Made by a program: the position numbers and the translations under genes | Notes under the pieces: model-generated | The model's input: the letters and a program-made list of their open reading frames with translations, nothing else | Told to the model about the DNA's origin: nothing | The model's database searches: none | Shown: piece after piece, positions 1 through 10,759 of the stretch | Layout of the letters: each line of letters starts with the position of its first letter | Numbering within the stretch: the stretch's first letter is position 1 | Assembly (NCBI GenBank): GCA_002007465.1 | Contig: LNAC01000164.1 | Coordinates: forward strand, 2,673,406 to 2,737,405 | DNA: 64,000 bases | From: Ailurus styani | Lineage: Eukaryota > Chordata > Mammalia > Carnivora > Ailuridae | Direction: 5' to 3'

Positions 1-20
1 ACGTTTGAAAAATAATGTTT

Positions 21-229
21 GGGAGCTCCTGGGGAGTTCAGTCATTAAGCATCTGCCTTTGGCTCAGGTCACGATCCCAGGATCCTGGGATCAAACCCTA
101 CATTGGCTCCCTGCTCCGTGGGAAGTCTGTTCTTCCCCTCCCCGACTCCTTCTGCTTGTGTTCCCTCTGTCACTGTCTCTCTCTCTCTGTCAAAAAAGAT
201 AAACAAAATCTTAAAAAAAAAACAAAAAC
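21..229 (+). mobile_element. Can-SINE (tRNA-Lys-derived), plus strand
   Basis: The head GGGAGCTCCTGGGGAGTTC is diverged. It is followed by the typical CAGGTCACGATCCCAGG box, a CT-rich body and an A-rich tail. The copy is older than most others here. Confidence 0.85.
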
Positions 230-700
230 AAGGTTTGATAGTTGAAGCAAAAATTATGACATTTTCTGTAGCTCCATATACATTCCACATGAGTTTCACT
301 GTCAGAGTTACCACCCTTAGTTTCTTTGCTGCACTTTCATCCTTCTTGGCCACTTTCTTTTGCATACCCATTTTTATGAAATCTTGTGTGGGTTTGTCAT
401 TGAAGGATGAGGAAGTCCTACAACTACACACTTGACATCTGTGTATGAACTGAGTATTAAATTTGCAGTGGCCTTTCATACAGAGTTGGAAAGAAGTGGT
501 ATGATCAGCCGCTCATCATCATGAGCATTTATGTTACATGTAGTGAGCTGTGGACTGAAGAGCCAGCAACAGAGTTTGTACTTCATGCAATTACAGTTAA
601 ATGAAATTTGTGGTAACTGAAATTTGTGTAGTGTTGGGAGTATGGTATTATTGAAACTATAGTATTTGAGCTTGGTGCGTAGAAGATCTGTGCAAAGCAA
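230..700. other. Intronic sequence with no recognised feature
   Basis: AT-rich unique or very decayed sequence between the first SINE and the old L1. No gene, RNA or repeat family was recognised. Confidence 0.5.
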
Positions 701-704
701 AGAC

Positions 705-2005
705 TGTATCTGATTACAGACTTGTATCTAGAATATAAAGAACTCTGAAAGCTCAACAGTAAAAACCGACAACATATTTAGAGAATTGGGGAAAGGAAAT
801 GAACAAACGGATAAATCACCAAATGATTTGTGAATGGCAGATAAGCACACGAAAAGATTTTTAATGTCTTTAGCTTTTAGAGAAATGCAAATTAAATCCA
901 CAGTGAGCTATCACTATACATCTATTAAAATATCTAAAACAAAAGTGGTAGTAATGCTAAATACTAGTGGGGATGTGGAGAAACTGGGTGTTTCATACAT
1001 TGTGGGTATGTATGTAAAATGGTAAGTCACTGTGAAAAATAGGCAGTTTCTTATAAAACCAAACATGTTTGTCATGTGACCCAGCAGTCATACTTGTGAG
1101 CATTTATCCCAGAGAAATAAGAGCTTGAATTTATATAAAAATCCTTATACAAATATTTATGTGATTTTGTACGTAATAGTCAACACCTGGAAACAACTCA
1201 AATGTTCAACAGGTCAATGGTTAAGCAAACTGTACATCTGTATAATGCAATACTACTTAGCATTAAAAATAAATGAAACTTTGATGTGTGTGGTAACTTG
1301 GATAGAGCTCAAGTGCATTATGTTCATATAAAAATACTATCTCAAGGGAGCCTGAGTGGCTCAGTTGGTTGGGCAACTGCTTTCGACTCAGGTCATGATC
1401 CTGGAGTCCTGGGATCGAGTCCTGCATGGGGCTCCCAGCCCTGCGAGGGAGTCTGCTTCTCTCTCTGACCTTCTCCTCCTCTCATGCTCTCGCTCTCTGT
1501 CAAATAAATAAAATCTTAAAAAAAAAATACTGTCTCAAAAGATTATAGACCTTGTGGTTCCATCTTTAGAATATTGTCTAAATGCCAGAATTAGGGAGAT
1601 GGAGAACAAAGTAGTGATTGCCAGGGCACAGGGTTGGGTGGGAGGGTGAGGTGTAGCTATAGAGGGTAGCACAGTGGAATTGTTTGGTGGTAGTGGAATA
1701 GTTTGGTAGCCCGATTGTTCTAGTGGATACACGAATATATACATTGCATAAAATTGTATAGAATAATATACACGCATATACATGCAAATGTGCACGTGTA
1801 AAAGCTGATAAAATCTGAGTAAGGCTTATAGTCTAGTTAATAGTATTATACCTTTGTCATTTTCTTGGTTTCATTAGTGTACTGTTACGTAAGATGTTGC
1901 CATTGGGGAAAGCTGAACCAAGAGTATATGGTACTCGCTGTATTATTTTTGTAACTTTCTGGGAGTTTATAATTATTGCAAAATAAAAAGGTTTTGTGAT
2001 TTTTT
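705..2005 (+). mobile_element. Old L1 (L1M-type) 3' end, split by a SINE
   Basis: The end of L1 ORF2 and the 3' UTR read in sense. Positions 834-1025 encode decayed ORF2 text (LAFREMQIKSTVSYHYTSI). The sequence around 1570-1700 (GTAGTGATTGCCAGGGCAC, then a G-rich stretch) and the end AAATAAAAAGGTTT near 1990 are typical of L1M 3' tails. A Can-SINE at 1345-1528 interrupts it. Stops and frameshifts show it is dead. The subfamily was not resolved. Confidence 0.8.
1345..1528 (+). mobile_element. Can-SINE inside old L1
   Basis: Full head-to-tail copy (GGGAGCCTGAGTGGCTCAG to AAATAAATAAAATCTTAAAA). It is flanked by the direct repeat AAAAATACTATCTCAA / AAAAATACTGTCTCAA, which proves insertion into the L1. 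Confidence 0.92.
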
Positions 2006-3064
2006 TTTTCTTAAAATAGGCCCTCTTCCTAAGGGCCAGGTATACATCACTTACGTGAGGTGGAGGTGCTCACTTGCCTGTCATCCCACAACTCTAGGCA
2101 GTGACTCAGCTTCCTCAGACCTTTTTGCCCTGCCTTTGGCGGCCATTCAGAGTCCTTTAGCTGGGTGTAGGGAGAGCATTTCACTGTGTGTTAGCCTGAA
2201 GAAGCAGGATATGACATCCCATAGATGTGATTGCTCTGCTAGGATCTTGGTCTTTTTTAAGAGAGGCTGATTCATTTCTTTGGTTGGTGTTTCTATGGAG
2301 TACTTCTAACTGGGGAGAAAATCCATAGGTAACAGATGAGCAATTTGGAGCTGACAGCTGCTCATCATTCTGCTTTTTATAAATATTCGTGCCTTTTAAT
2401 TTTTCTTGGAAGACAGAGACATAAACCACTGTGACCTTTTGGACTCTATTTATAAACACTGTCCTCTAAAATTGGGAAGAAAATGATAGTGTCACATGTT
2501 TAAAGTATCTAATTAAAGTCTTTTATTCACCTCCAGCATAACTTCATTTTTTAAATTTTTGTATGTGTGTGGGGTGGGGAAGGATTGAGGGAAAATTGAG
2601 ACTTGAGTATAGTACATACAGTAGTTTAGCCACTTCAAACAGTTGAACAAATTGTACACCTGTAGTTAGATTGACAGTAATGACAGTGATTTAATTTTCA
2701 TCAGCAAATTGCTCCCACTCTGATAGCTCTTTACCTACAGTTTCCTACATCCGGATTTCCCTAAAATGTTGCTGGATTGGGCAGGGCACAGCAAAGACAT
2801 TAAATGATTGTTGAAGATACAGAACCAAGGTGTAGATTATTCCACCTTAGCACTCAGCCTTTTCAACTGAGGTTAGGGTTGAAGGTGAGCTTGCATTGCT
2901 TCCTCTGACCTTAGTGATGGCAGGAAGAAGAGTTTGCATTCTTCTTGAACATTAGAAGTCAGACTGGGCCAAGTGAACCTTGGAAAATCTTGAGTGTGTT
3001 TTGGGGGCAGAGGTCTATATGGATAGACTCTGAGGGCTCTCTTCTGTGGGCATCTTGGAAGGTA
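2006..3064. other. Intronic sequence with no recognised feature
   Basis: No exon or RNA gene was seen. The only structure I noted is a short inverted repeat, CCCTCTTCC...AAGGGCCAGG, near 2021-2040. The short reading frames are not protein-like. Confidence 0.5.
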
Positions 3065-3251
3065 CAGGTATGCCTTGAAGACAGTGTGGGTTTGGTACTA
3101 GACCATTGCAGTAAATCAAGTCAGATTAATTTTTTGGCTTCAGTGCATGTGAGAGTTGTTTATTCTGTACTGCAATCTACTAAATGTGCAATTGCATTAT
3201 GTCTAAAAAACAATGTACATACCTTAAATTCAAAAATTACTTTATTGCTAA

Positions 3252-3549
3252 CTCAATCAGAGAAAGACAATGATCATATGATCTCCCTGATAAGAGGAAT
3301 TTGAGAGGCAGGGCAGGCGTTCGCGGGGGTGGGGGGGGTAGGGAGGGAAAAAATGAAACAAGATGGAATTGAGAAGGAGACAAACCGTAAGAGACTCTTA
3401 ATGTCACAAAACGGGGCTGCTGGGGGTGAGGGGAGGGATGGTGAGGCTGGGATATGGACATTGGGGAGGGTATGTGCTATGAATTGTGTAAGACTGATGA
3501 TTCACAGACCTGTACCCCTAAAGCAAATAATATATGTTAATTAAAAAGT
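3252..3549 (+). mobile_element. 5'-truncated carnivore L1 3' end inside Tigger1
   Basis: The sequence from AATCAGAGAAAGACAATGAT to the end carries the carnivore L1 tail landmarks: GATCTCCCTGATAAGAGGAA, a G-run region, GACATTGGGGAGGGTATGTG and CACAGACCTGTACCCCTAAA. Perfect 13-bp target duplications, ACTTTATTGCTAA, sit at 3239-3251 and 3550-3562. It inserted by target-primed reverse transcription into the older Tigger1 and kept only about 300 bp. Confidence 0.94.
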
Positions 3550-3574
3550 ACTTTATTGCTAAAAAATGCTAACC

Positions 3575-5295
3575 TCCTCGAGCTTTTGGTGAGTTGTAAT
3601 CCTTTTGCTTGTGGAGGGTCTTGTCTCCATGCTGATGGCTGCTTGGCTGATGAGGGAGGTAGTTGCCGAACATCAGGGTGGCTGTGGCGATTTCTAAAAT
3701 AAGACAGCAGTGAAGTTTGCCACCTTGAGCAATTTCCTAAACACTTTCTGTGTAGCATGTGATACTGTTTGATAACATTATACCACAGTAGAACTTCTCT
3801 CAAAATGGGAGTCAGTTCTCTCAAACTCTTTGACTGCTTTATCAACTGAGTTTCTGTAGTATTCTAAATCCTTTGTTGTCAGTTCAGCAATCTTTGCAGC
3901 TTGTTCACCAGAATTAGATTCCACTTCAGGAAATGACTTTCTTTGCTCATCCATAAGAAGCAACGTTGCATTCATTAAAGTTTTATCATGTTGCAACAGT
4001 TCAGTCACATCCTCAGGCTTCACTTCTAATTCCAGTTCTCTTGATATTTCTACCACATCTGCACTTACTTCCCCGACTGAAGACTTGAACTCATTGCAGT
4101 CATCCGAGAGTGCTAGAATCGACTTCTTCTAAACTCCTTTTCACGTTGATAGTTTGACTTCTTCCCACTATGTTCTTAATGGGATCTAGAATGGGGAATA
4201 CTTTCCACCAGGTTTTCAGTTTACTTTGCCCAAATCCTTTAAAGGAAACACTATCTATGGCAACTGTAGCCTTACAATATGCGTTTTCTTATTATTAAGA
4301 CTTGAAAGTCGAAATGACTCCTTGATCCATGGGCTTCAGAATAGATGTTACATTAGCAAGCATGAAAACAACATCAGTGTCGTTGTACATCTCTCAGAGC
4401 TCTGGGGTGACCAGGTGCATTGTCTGTAAGCCGTAATATTTTGAAAGGAATTTCTGTTTTTCTGCCAGTAGGTCTCAATGTTGGTCTTAACATATTCAGT
4501 AGACCATGTTGTAAATAGACATGCTGTCATCCAGGCTTTGTTCCATTTATAGAGGACAGGCCAAGTAAATTTAGCTTAATTCTTACGGGCTCTAGGATTT
4601 TTGGAGTAGTAAATAAACATTGGTTTCAACCTAAAGTCAGCAGCTGCGTTAGCCCCTATCAAGAAAAATCAACCTATGCTTTGAAGCCGGGCATTGACTT
4701 CTCCTCTCTAGCTATGGAAGTCCTAGATGGCATATTCCTCCAATAGAGGGGCATTTTGTCTACATTGAAAACATGTTGCTGAGTCTAGCCACCTTCCTGG
4801 ATTAGCTGGATCTTCCAGATAATTTGAATCAGCGCTCGCTGCTTCACCTAGCACTTTTCTGTCTTGGAAATTGCTTGTTTTCTTAAACCTCATGAACCAA
4901 CCTCTGCCAGCTTCAAACTTTTCTTCTGCAGGCTCCTCACTTCTTTCAGCTTTCATAGAGTTAAAGAGATTTTAGGACCTTGCTCTGGATTAGGCTTTTT
5001 GGTTTAAGGAAATGTGGCTGGATTGATCTTCTATCTAGAACACTAAAACTTTCTCTGTGTCAGCAATACAACTGTGTTGCTCTCTTACAATTTGTGTGTC
5101 CACTGGAATAGCCTTTCAGTTTCTGTCAGGAACTCTTTGCATTCACAACTTGGCTAACTGTTTGGCACAAGAAGCCTGTCTTTTTGGTTCTCTCAGCTTT
5201 TGACATGCAATCCTCACTAAGCCTCGTCATTTCTTAGCTTTTGATTTAAAATGGGACATGAGACTCTTCTTTCACTTGAATACTTAAGAGGCCAT
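3575..5295 (-). pseudogene. Tigger1 transposase remnant
   Basis: This is a decayed pogo-family (CENP-B-like helix-turn-helix plus DDE) transposase read on the minus strand. The ancestral start codon seems to be at 5295-5293 (ATG GCC TCT), but the fourth codon is TAA, so translation would end at once. Family-like text survives in several frames: [20 protein letters not shown] (4956 leftwards), MTACLFTTWSTEYVKTNIET (4530 leftwards), [16 protein letters not shown] and [15 protein letters not shown] (4056-3778), and SLLSYF...RQDPPQAK (about 3740-3600). The frame shifts between blocks, and the catalytic triad was not checked residue by residue. There is no sign of co-option. Confidence 0.9.
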
Positions 5296-5528
5296 TGTAG
5301 GTTATTAACTGGCCTAATTTCAAAATCACTGTGTCTCAGAAATAGACCAGGCCCAAGGAAAAGGAGAGAGATGGGAGAATTGCCTATCAAGGAGCAGCCA
5401 GAATACACAAAACATTTATCAGTTAAGTTCACTGTCTTATGTGGGTGTGGCTTGTGGCACCCCAAAACAACTATAATAGTAATGTCAAATACCACTGATC
5501 ATAGATCACCATAACAAATATAATAATG

Positions 5529-5673
5529 AGGGGAGCTTGGGTGGCTCAGTTGGTTAGGCTCTGCCTTCGGCTCAGGTTATGCTCCCAGGGTCCTGGGTAT
5601 TGAGTCCCATGTCAGGGTCTCTGCCCAGCAGGAGTCTTCTCCCTCTTAACTCTCCTTCTGTGCACGTGCTCTC

Positions 5674-5726
<53 letters not shown>

Positions 5727-5753
5727 AAATAAATAAATAAATCTTTAAAAAAA
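5529..5753 (+). mobile_element. Can-SINE inside Tigger1
   Basis: The copy has the head GGGGAGCTTGGGTGGCTCAG, a long (CT)n body at 5679-5722 and a tail CAATAAATAAATAAATAAAT. Flanks ACAAATATAATAATGA / ACAAATGTAACAATAAA are a slightly decayed duplication of Tigger1 sequence. Confidence 0.92.
5679..5722. repeat. (CT)22 microsatellite in SINE body
   Basis: An uninterrupted CT dinucleotide run of about 22 units, expanded from the pyrimidine-rich part of the SINE. It is likely length-variable between individuals. Confidence 0.97.
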
Positions 5754-6082
5754 CACAAATGTAACAATAAAAAAGTTTGAAATATTTCAAGAATTACCGA
5801 AATTTGACACAGAGACACAGATTGAGCAAATGCTGTTGGAAAAATGACGCCAATAAAGTAGCTAAATGCAGGTTGCCACAGACTAACATCTCTAAGTGTG
5901 GCAAAGTGAAGTTCAATAAAATGAGGTATTCCTGTGGGAGGATTTTTTGATAGTACAGATGAAAGGTTTTGAATCTGGGAGCAGCAGTTTTTTGAGAGTG
6001 GGCATCCATGGTAGATAGCAACTGTTTTGGGGAGATGTCTTCAATTGATCTACTTACCTCTTTGCTTCAATTATCTTCTTAG

Positions 6083-6274
6083 GCAAGGGAGGCCAAGGTT
6101 AAACGACTCTTCCGCCCCATCGAGGAACTGAAGAAGGAGTTTGAGGAGCTGAATGTTGTCATTGAGACCGACATGCAGATCATGGTACGGCTAATCAACA
6201 AGTTCAATAGTTCCAGCTCCAGCCTAGAAGAGAAGATTGCTGCACTCTTTGATCTTGAATATTATGTCCATCAG
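6083..6274 (+). CDS. SIL1: SIL1 internal exon 6 (BiP nucleotide exchange factor)
   Basis: This 192-nt exon encodes 64 residues in phase 0, from [18 protein letters not shown] to the end FDLEYYVHQ, with no stop. I recognise it as the SIL1 segment leading into the armadillo-like domain. SIL1 is an ER-lumen glycoprotein that binds the ATPase domain of BiP (HSPA5) and promotes ADP release; human loss of function causes Marinesco-Sjogren syndrome (established knowledge). The acceptor is a pyrimidine-rich run ending TTCTTAG at 6082, and the donor is CAG|GTATCA at 6274/6275. Length and phase match human exon 6 (c.454-645, from memory). The exon is charged and helical, with a serine run [10 protein letters not shown] that probably forms a loop. 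It pairs with exon 7 downstream in the same frame. The recognition is from memory of the protein, with no alignment run; a processed pseudogene is excluded by the flanking introns. Confidence 0.96.
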
Positions 6275-6484
6275 GTATCATACTTCTCTGTCCATTATTC
6301 TGACTTTTAAGTAATATCTTCAACAGTAAACTTCCCTGCCCTAAATCCTAAGAAAATAGCTCCAGCATCTTTATTCCTGTCTCAGGGCATCTAGTATTTT
6401 TAACCTAGGCCAATAGCTACTGTAGTAAGGTGCATTCCAGAAGAAAGGGCCCACCTCTTTTTCATTTGCTGTGTTAACGTCCAT

Positions 6485-7000
6485 TATTTTTTCAACACCT
6501 GTTATACAGCAGGGGCAAAACAGCTATGGTCCCTGTTTCATGTAGCTTACAGTCTGGAAGAGGGAACAATGAAGTCATGAACAATTGAACCATAAACAAT
6601 AAACAATACATTTAAACTTAAGATTGTGATAAGGGCTCCAGAGAGTAGTGTGGGAGTATATAACAGGGGAACTTAGCCTAGTCAGGGGTGTTGAGGAAGG
6701 CTTCTATAGATAAAGTTTTATTGGGATACAGCCGCATCTATTTCTTTATGTATTGTTCTATTATTTGGGGATGTTTCTGTGCTACAGTGAAGAGTTGCGA
6801 CAGAAACCCTGTGGCTCACAAACCCACATGTCAATTACTGTCAGGCCCTTTGGAAAAAGTTTGCCAACTCTTGAATCAGAGGACCATAGGCAGAGGAAAC
6901 AGCATGTGTCAAGATTTTGAGGTTGAGAGGTACTTGGAGAGATTAAGGACCTGGGAAATACTGGATATGATAGCATAGATCAAGTGGAAAGGTTAGAGAT
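6485..7000 (+). repeat. Ancient mammalian interspersed repeat, interrupted
   Basis: Text such as ACACCTGTTATACAGCAGG, TGTAGCTTACAGTCTGGAAG and GAGGAAGGCTTCT resembles a widespread old mammalian repeat whose name I cannot give with certainty. It resumes after a hAT-like insert (about 6715-6875). The same family appears at 7455-8030, 47870-48370 and 56890-57170. Confidence 0.5.
6712..6878 (+). mobile_element. hAT-like non-autonomous element fragment
   Basis: The sequence from TTTTATTGGGATACAGCC through GAGTTGCGACAGA to AAAAAGTTTGCCAACTCTTG matches a common old mammalian DNA-transposon consensus in my memory. It interrupts the surrounding repeat. The family name is uncertain. Confidence 0.55.
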
Positions 7001-7099
7001 TCAGAGAGGTGGAATTGGGAATATCATCCTTTTTATGATTTTATCCTTGATTTTAGGACCCATTGGAGAGTTTGCAGCAGAGAAAGGACGGATCACACT

Positions 7100-7370
7100 T
7101 GTACCATAATTATAATAGTTAATATTTATTGAGCGTTGTTATAGACAAGGCACTTACTCCAGTGCTTTGTACACACCAATTCATTGACTTCCACGGCTGC
7201 CTTATGAGTGGACGCCGTTACTAGTTCCATTTTATCAATGAGGCAAAGAGGACAGGTCACACCTGATACTGCCCAAGGTCACCCAGTTAGTGAGTGGTAG
7301 AGCTGGGATTTGCAGTAAGGTCTGTGAGACCCTAACCAGTACTGTTAACCTTTTGGTCACTCTGTCTCTC
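7100..7370 (-). repeat. MIR SINE, minus strand
   Basis: Reads ATTTATTGAGCGTTGTTATA ... CAAGGTCACCCAGTTAGTGAG ... GAGCTGGGATTTG, the reverse complement of the MIR core and its LINE2-like tail. The copy is old and diverged. Confidence 0.85.
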
Positions 7371-7454
7371 CTAGGATACTGGAATCATTTGAATGAAGCT
7401 CAAAAAGACATAAGTAGGTCTAAGGAAAAGGAATAAGAGAAGTCGTTTATTTAT

Positions 7455-8030
7455 TCAGTAAATTAATTTATTGCATCCCTGTTAAGTCCCAAGAGCAATT
7501 TCAGGCACTTAAAATATATCTGTGAACAAAATTAGAGCTTAGCTTCTAGTGGAGACAGATAGATAATAAACATAACTAATAAGTAAATTATGGACGGTGT
7601 GTTTAAAGTTGATAAATACTGTGGGCAAATAAAAAGTAGTTCATGGTAAGGATTGGCAGTATTGGAAAGGAGCATCTCAGGAGATGCTAATGTAAAGCCC
7701 TAAGGTGGGAGCATATCTAGTGTGTTTTGGGATCAGATCAAGTCAGTATGTGGTTGGAGCTAAAAGAAGAGAGAGGGTCATAGATGAAGCTCAGTCAGAT
7801 AACGGGGGAAGATCATGGACTGCCTTTCGACCATGGAAAAGAATATGAAACTGGACGTTACTAAAGCCTGTTGAGCAGAAGAACAACATGCTCTGACTTA
7901 CTTTTAAAGGATCCCTCTGCCTGCTTTGTTGAGAATTAGACTGGAGGCAGGGGGTGTGCATGGAAGCACAGAAACCAGATAGGAGGCTATTGCCGTAATT
8001 CAGACTAAGGACGATGGTGGCCCAGGAAGA
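7455..8030 (+). repeat. Ancient mammalian interspersed repeat
   Basis: Landmarks are GGAGACAGATAGATAATAAA, AAGCCCTAAGGTGGGAGCA and GGAGGCTATTGCCGTAATTC, in the order of the same unnamed old family seen at 6485. The 103-codon minus-strand frame across it is chance. Confidence 0.55.
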
Positions 8031-8109
8031 CTGTGTAATCATAATCAAAAGCTTGTTTGAGATCCTCATCAAGACACAGATCTTCAACATCCTCCCACGC
8101 ATGACTGTG

Positions 8110-9070
8110 TCCTTGTTCTCTACAAACTAGGCTAAAAGACTTTCTTTAGGATTTTGCCAGCCTTTGTGGTGAGAGAGGATGAGTGTATACTGTATCTGCA
8201 GGAATTATGATGCAGCCTCTTCATCTTCTTCCTTTGCTTATAACTCTTTCTCAGGACTCAAATAGCAGGTCTATGATCCTCTTAGAGAGAAAGTGGGCCT
8301 GAGTTCTCTTTCCTCTTTCCAGGGTGAAAAACAAGAATTCCAACAGCTTTTCCGTTACAGATATTTAAAGGATTAAGGATCTTAGGGGTTATTGGCCAAC
8401 TTAGTCCTGCTCTGATCTTGGCAGCTTTTATTTTTTCTCATTTAACATACTTGGGTGGATCTTTTGGTATCAGGTTTTCTATAGACTCTTCCTTTAGCTG
8501 ACCATAAAAGGCCAAAATGACTGGAGAGCTGATCATACCTAGAGGGGAGTGAGTATACAGGAGGCCCCCAGGGCCCTGACAAGAATTTTTTCATGCAAGT
8601 CTGCTGGTTATCTGGCAGTGTTACCTCTAGGGTGACGTCCTATTGTGCTTTCACAGGTTACAAGGTGGGGTAAACAGTTTCTTCAACATCACCTAACTCA
8701 GTCTTAGGTCAGACCAAGAACCAGTTCCCTGGTGAGGCCAAACTTGGTCTCTTTAGCCAAAGAGTCATAAATGTTCTGAGTCATTGGCCGTTGGATTGGA
8801 AATACAAGGTCCTTGCTTTGGGCTGGTACGTCAGCCTGTCATGCAACAGTGTTGAGTTGTGATTTCATAGGGGAATTAAAGAAGGCACAGCTTAACTTCT
8901 AATTCTACTTGTGATGGGGAATTTGGGTAATTTAGTGCTAGCATTGTGGAAGATAGGACTTCTTTTGCCAGGAACTTCACCAGTCCACTCCTGTTCTAGA
9001 GTCACTGAATAGAAGCTTTGAGGAACCATGGGGTTCAAAGATCCAAACTAAATCTGCCTAAGGATTCCTC
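8110..9070. other. Intronic sequence with no recognised feature
   Basis: No repeat, exon or structured RNA was recognised by eye. Confidence 0.45.
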
Positions 9071-9088
9071 ACAGCCGTATTGGAATTA

Positions 9089-9306
9089 ATATATTTCTTT
9101 ATTTTTTTAAAGATTTATTTTTTTTAGAGAAAGAGAGCACACATGTGCACATGGGAGGGATGAGGGGCAGAGGGAGAGAGAATCTCAAGCAGACACCCCA
9201 CTGAACACAGAGCCTGATGTGGGGCTTGCTTCCATGACCCTGAGATCATGACCTGAGCTGAAATCAAGAGTCGGATGCTTAACGGACGGAGCCACCCAGG
9301 CACCCC
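9089..9306 (-). mobile_element. Can-SINE, minus strand
   Basis: Reads TTAAAGATTTATTT ... AGATCATGACCTGAGCTGAA ... GAGCCACCCAGGCACCCC. Flanking copies AGCCGTATTGGAATTA and AGCCATCCTGGAATTA are an aged target duplication. Confidence 0.93.
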
Positions 9307-9322
9307 AGCCATCCTGGAATTA

Positions 9323-10060
9323 TTAAGCAGGATTTGTGAAAAAGCATACATGTGTGTTTAGAAAATGGTTATGCGTTACTTATGAGGTGCAGCCTCTGTC
9401 TGCCCCACATACCATAGGGCAGTGTGTTTTGCCTTTCCTCAAGTATTTACTCAGTTACTTACCGTAGTTTCTCCCTTTCTCTATTTCCTGTTCTCTGATT
9501 GTCTAGCCAGTGCTCTGGTTCTCTCTTTTCCTCTGGAGTGTTGGCCCAGTTCCTACTGTGTCCTTCCTCATGCGCTCCCTCCCTCTACCTTGAGTTTCGA
9601 TCCACCTGTCTCACCCCGTCCCGAAGGCAGCCTGTGGGAAGCTGTGGCCCTAGACCTAGATGTGGAGCTGCAGGCCTGGGCCCTTGATCATGACTTCTGT
9701 GTGATGCTGAGCAGGGCCCAGGTTTGGAACTTGATCTTCTGAGTGTACAGTGGGCAGAATGACTCTTTTCTTCCTCATCTTCAGTGAAATAATAAGAAAA
9801 CATAATGAAAAGACTGAGGTGCTTATATAAATGTTAGAATTTACAACACCCCGAATTGTCTTTGTAGTAATGAAGATAAACTACATCTGCAGCAGAACCT
9901 CTGTGACTCTGTGTTGCTTTGGGGCTGTTCTCCACTGGCAGCCACTCCATTAGGAACTCCTAGCAGCTTTGACAAGTAGCCACCCCAGGCATTGAATGAC
10001 AGGACTCTGAGCCATGGCTTTGTTATCCAGAAAACNGATCAAAAAGAAGCAGTGAGTTCT
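9323..10060. other. Intronic sequence with no recognised feature
   Basis: Overlapping frames of up to 106 codons occur near 9420-9800. They are pyrimidine-rich, lack domain-like composition and have no supporting splice or promoter structure, so I treat them as chance. Confidence 0.45.
10036..10036. other. Single undetermined base (N)
   Basis: One N lies in otherwise unique intronic sequence, probably an unresolved heterozygous or low-quality position. Confidence 0.98.
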
Positions 10061-10082
10061 TAGATTTTAAAACTAGTTCTTA

Positions 10083-10280
10083 AAGGGACACCTGGGTGGC
10101 TCAGTTGGTTAAGCAGCTGCCTTCGGCTCAGGTCATGATCCCAAGGTCCTGGGATCGAGTCCCACATTGGCCTCCTTGCTCGGCAGGGAGCCTGCTTCTC
10201 CCTCTGCCTGCCACTTTACTTGCTTGTGCTTTCTCTCTCTCTGACAAATAAATAAATAAAATCTAAAAACAAACAAACAA
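10083..10280 (+). mobile_element. Can-SINE, plus strand, clear target duplication
   Basis: The head is GGGACACCTGGGTGGCTCAG and the tail AAATAAATAAATAAAATCTA. A perfect 14-bp repeat, AAAACTAGTTCTTA, flanks it at 10069-10082 and 10281-10294, indicating a fairly recent insertion. Confidence 0.95.
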
Positions 10281-10604
10281 AAAACTAGTTCTTAGATTTT
10301 AAAATTGTGAGAAAGGAAGGCTCATGAAGTATCATTTGTACTTACCTCAGCCAAACACCCAGGTCCGAGTCTCCCTATTTGGCTGGCCTATGGTTCAGTA
10401 ATAACTCCTTTTCATAAGGACAGATTGAGGCAGAAAAATCCCAACCCTGTCTTGGGGGCCCTGATGGCAGAGAAGACTCCACACTTGCTTCAGGACCCTG
10501 GATTGTCTTCGGGTTTCTGGTACCAAGGACCCATCCATTTTGTTAGCACAGATACCCCAGGTTGCCTTTTTTACTCACCGTGGAGTTTATTGCAGTAACG
10601 TTTT

Positions 10605-10750
10605 TTTCTGATGGTATTTGTTCATTGGTTTAACAGTTGTTTATTGAGCACCTAAGTGTACGCTCACCACTGTTCTAATCACTGGACCTGCAACAATGGA
10701 CAGGCAGAAAAAAACCCTGTTCTTGTGGAGATTATATCAGATGATATAAA
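10605..10750 (+). repeat. Ancient interspersed repeat fragment
   Basis: GTTTATTGAGCACCTAAGTG ... CACTGTTCTAATCACTGG ... TTCTTGTGGAGATTATATCA follows the start of the same old mammalian family seen at 6485 and 7455. Confidence 0.5.
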
Positions 10751-10759
10751 AATGATCTT

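Larger units (their letters stand above)
3065..5934 (-). mobile_element. Tigger1 DNA transposon, nearly full length, with two later insertions
   Basis: The left end CAGGTATGCC (3065, preceded by TA) and the right end AATGAGGTATTCCTG (to 5934) are the decayed terminal inverted repeats of a Tc1/mariner-pogo Tigger1. The middle encodes a broken transposase on the minus strand. After subtracting an L1 tail (3252-3549) and a SINE (5529-5753) with their target duplications, about 2.3 kb remains, close to the family length of about 2.4 kb as I remember it. It is an eutherian fossil, long inactive. Confidence 0.93.
1..6082 (+). other. SIL1: SIL1 intron 5 (3' part)
   Basis: This is non-coding sequence upstream of exon 6. 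It holds a Can-SINE at the left edge, a broken old L1 3' end, and a Tigger1 transposon containing an L1 tail and a SINE. Stretches 230-700 and 2006-3064 show no gene and no repeat I can name. The short reading frames here are either inside repeats or chance. Confidence 0.85.

Noticed and set aside
834..1331. Two plus-strand open frames (63 and 68 codons)
   Set aside because: Their text is decayed L1 ORF2, continuous with an L1 3' tail; not genes.
3778..4056. 92-codon minus-strand frame with convincing protein-like text
   Set aside because: It is the C-terminal part of the Tigger1 transposase, cut off by frameshifts on both sides.
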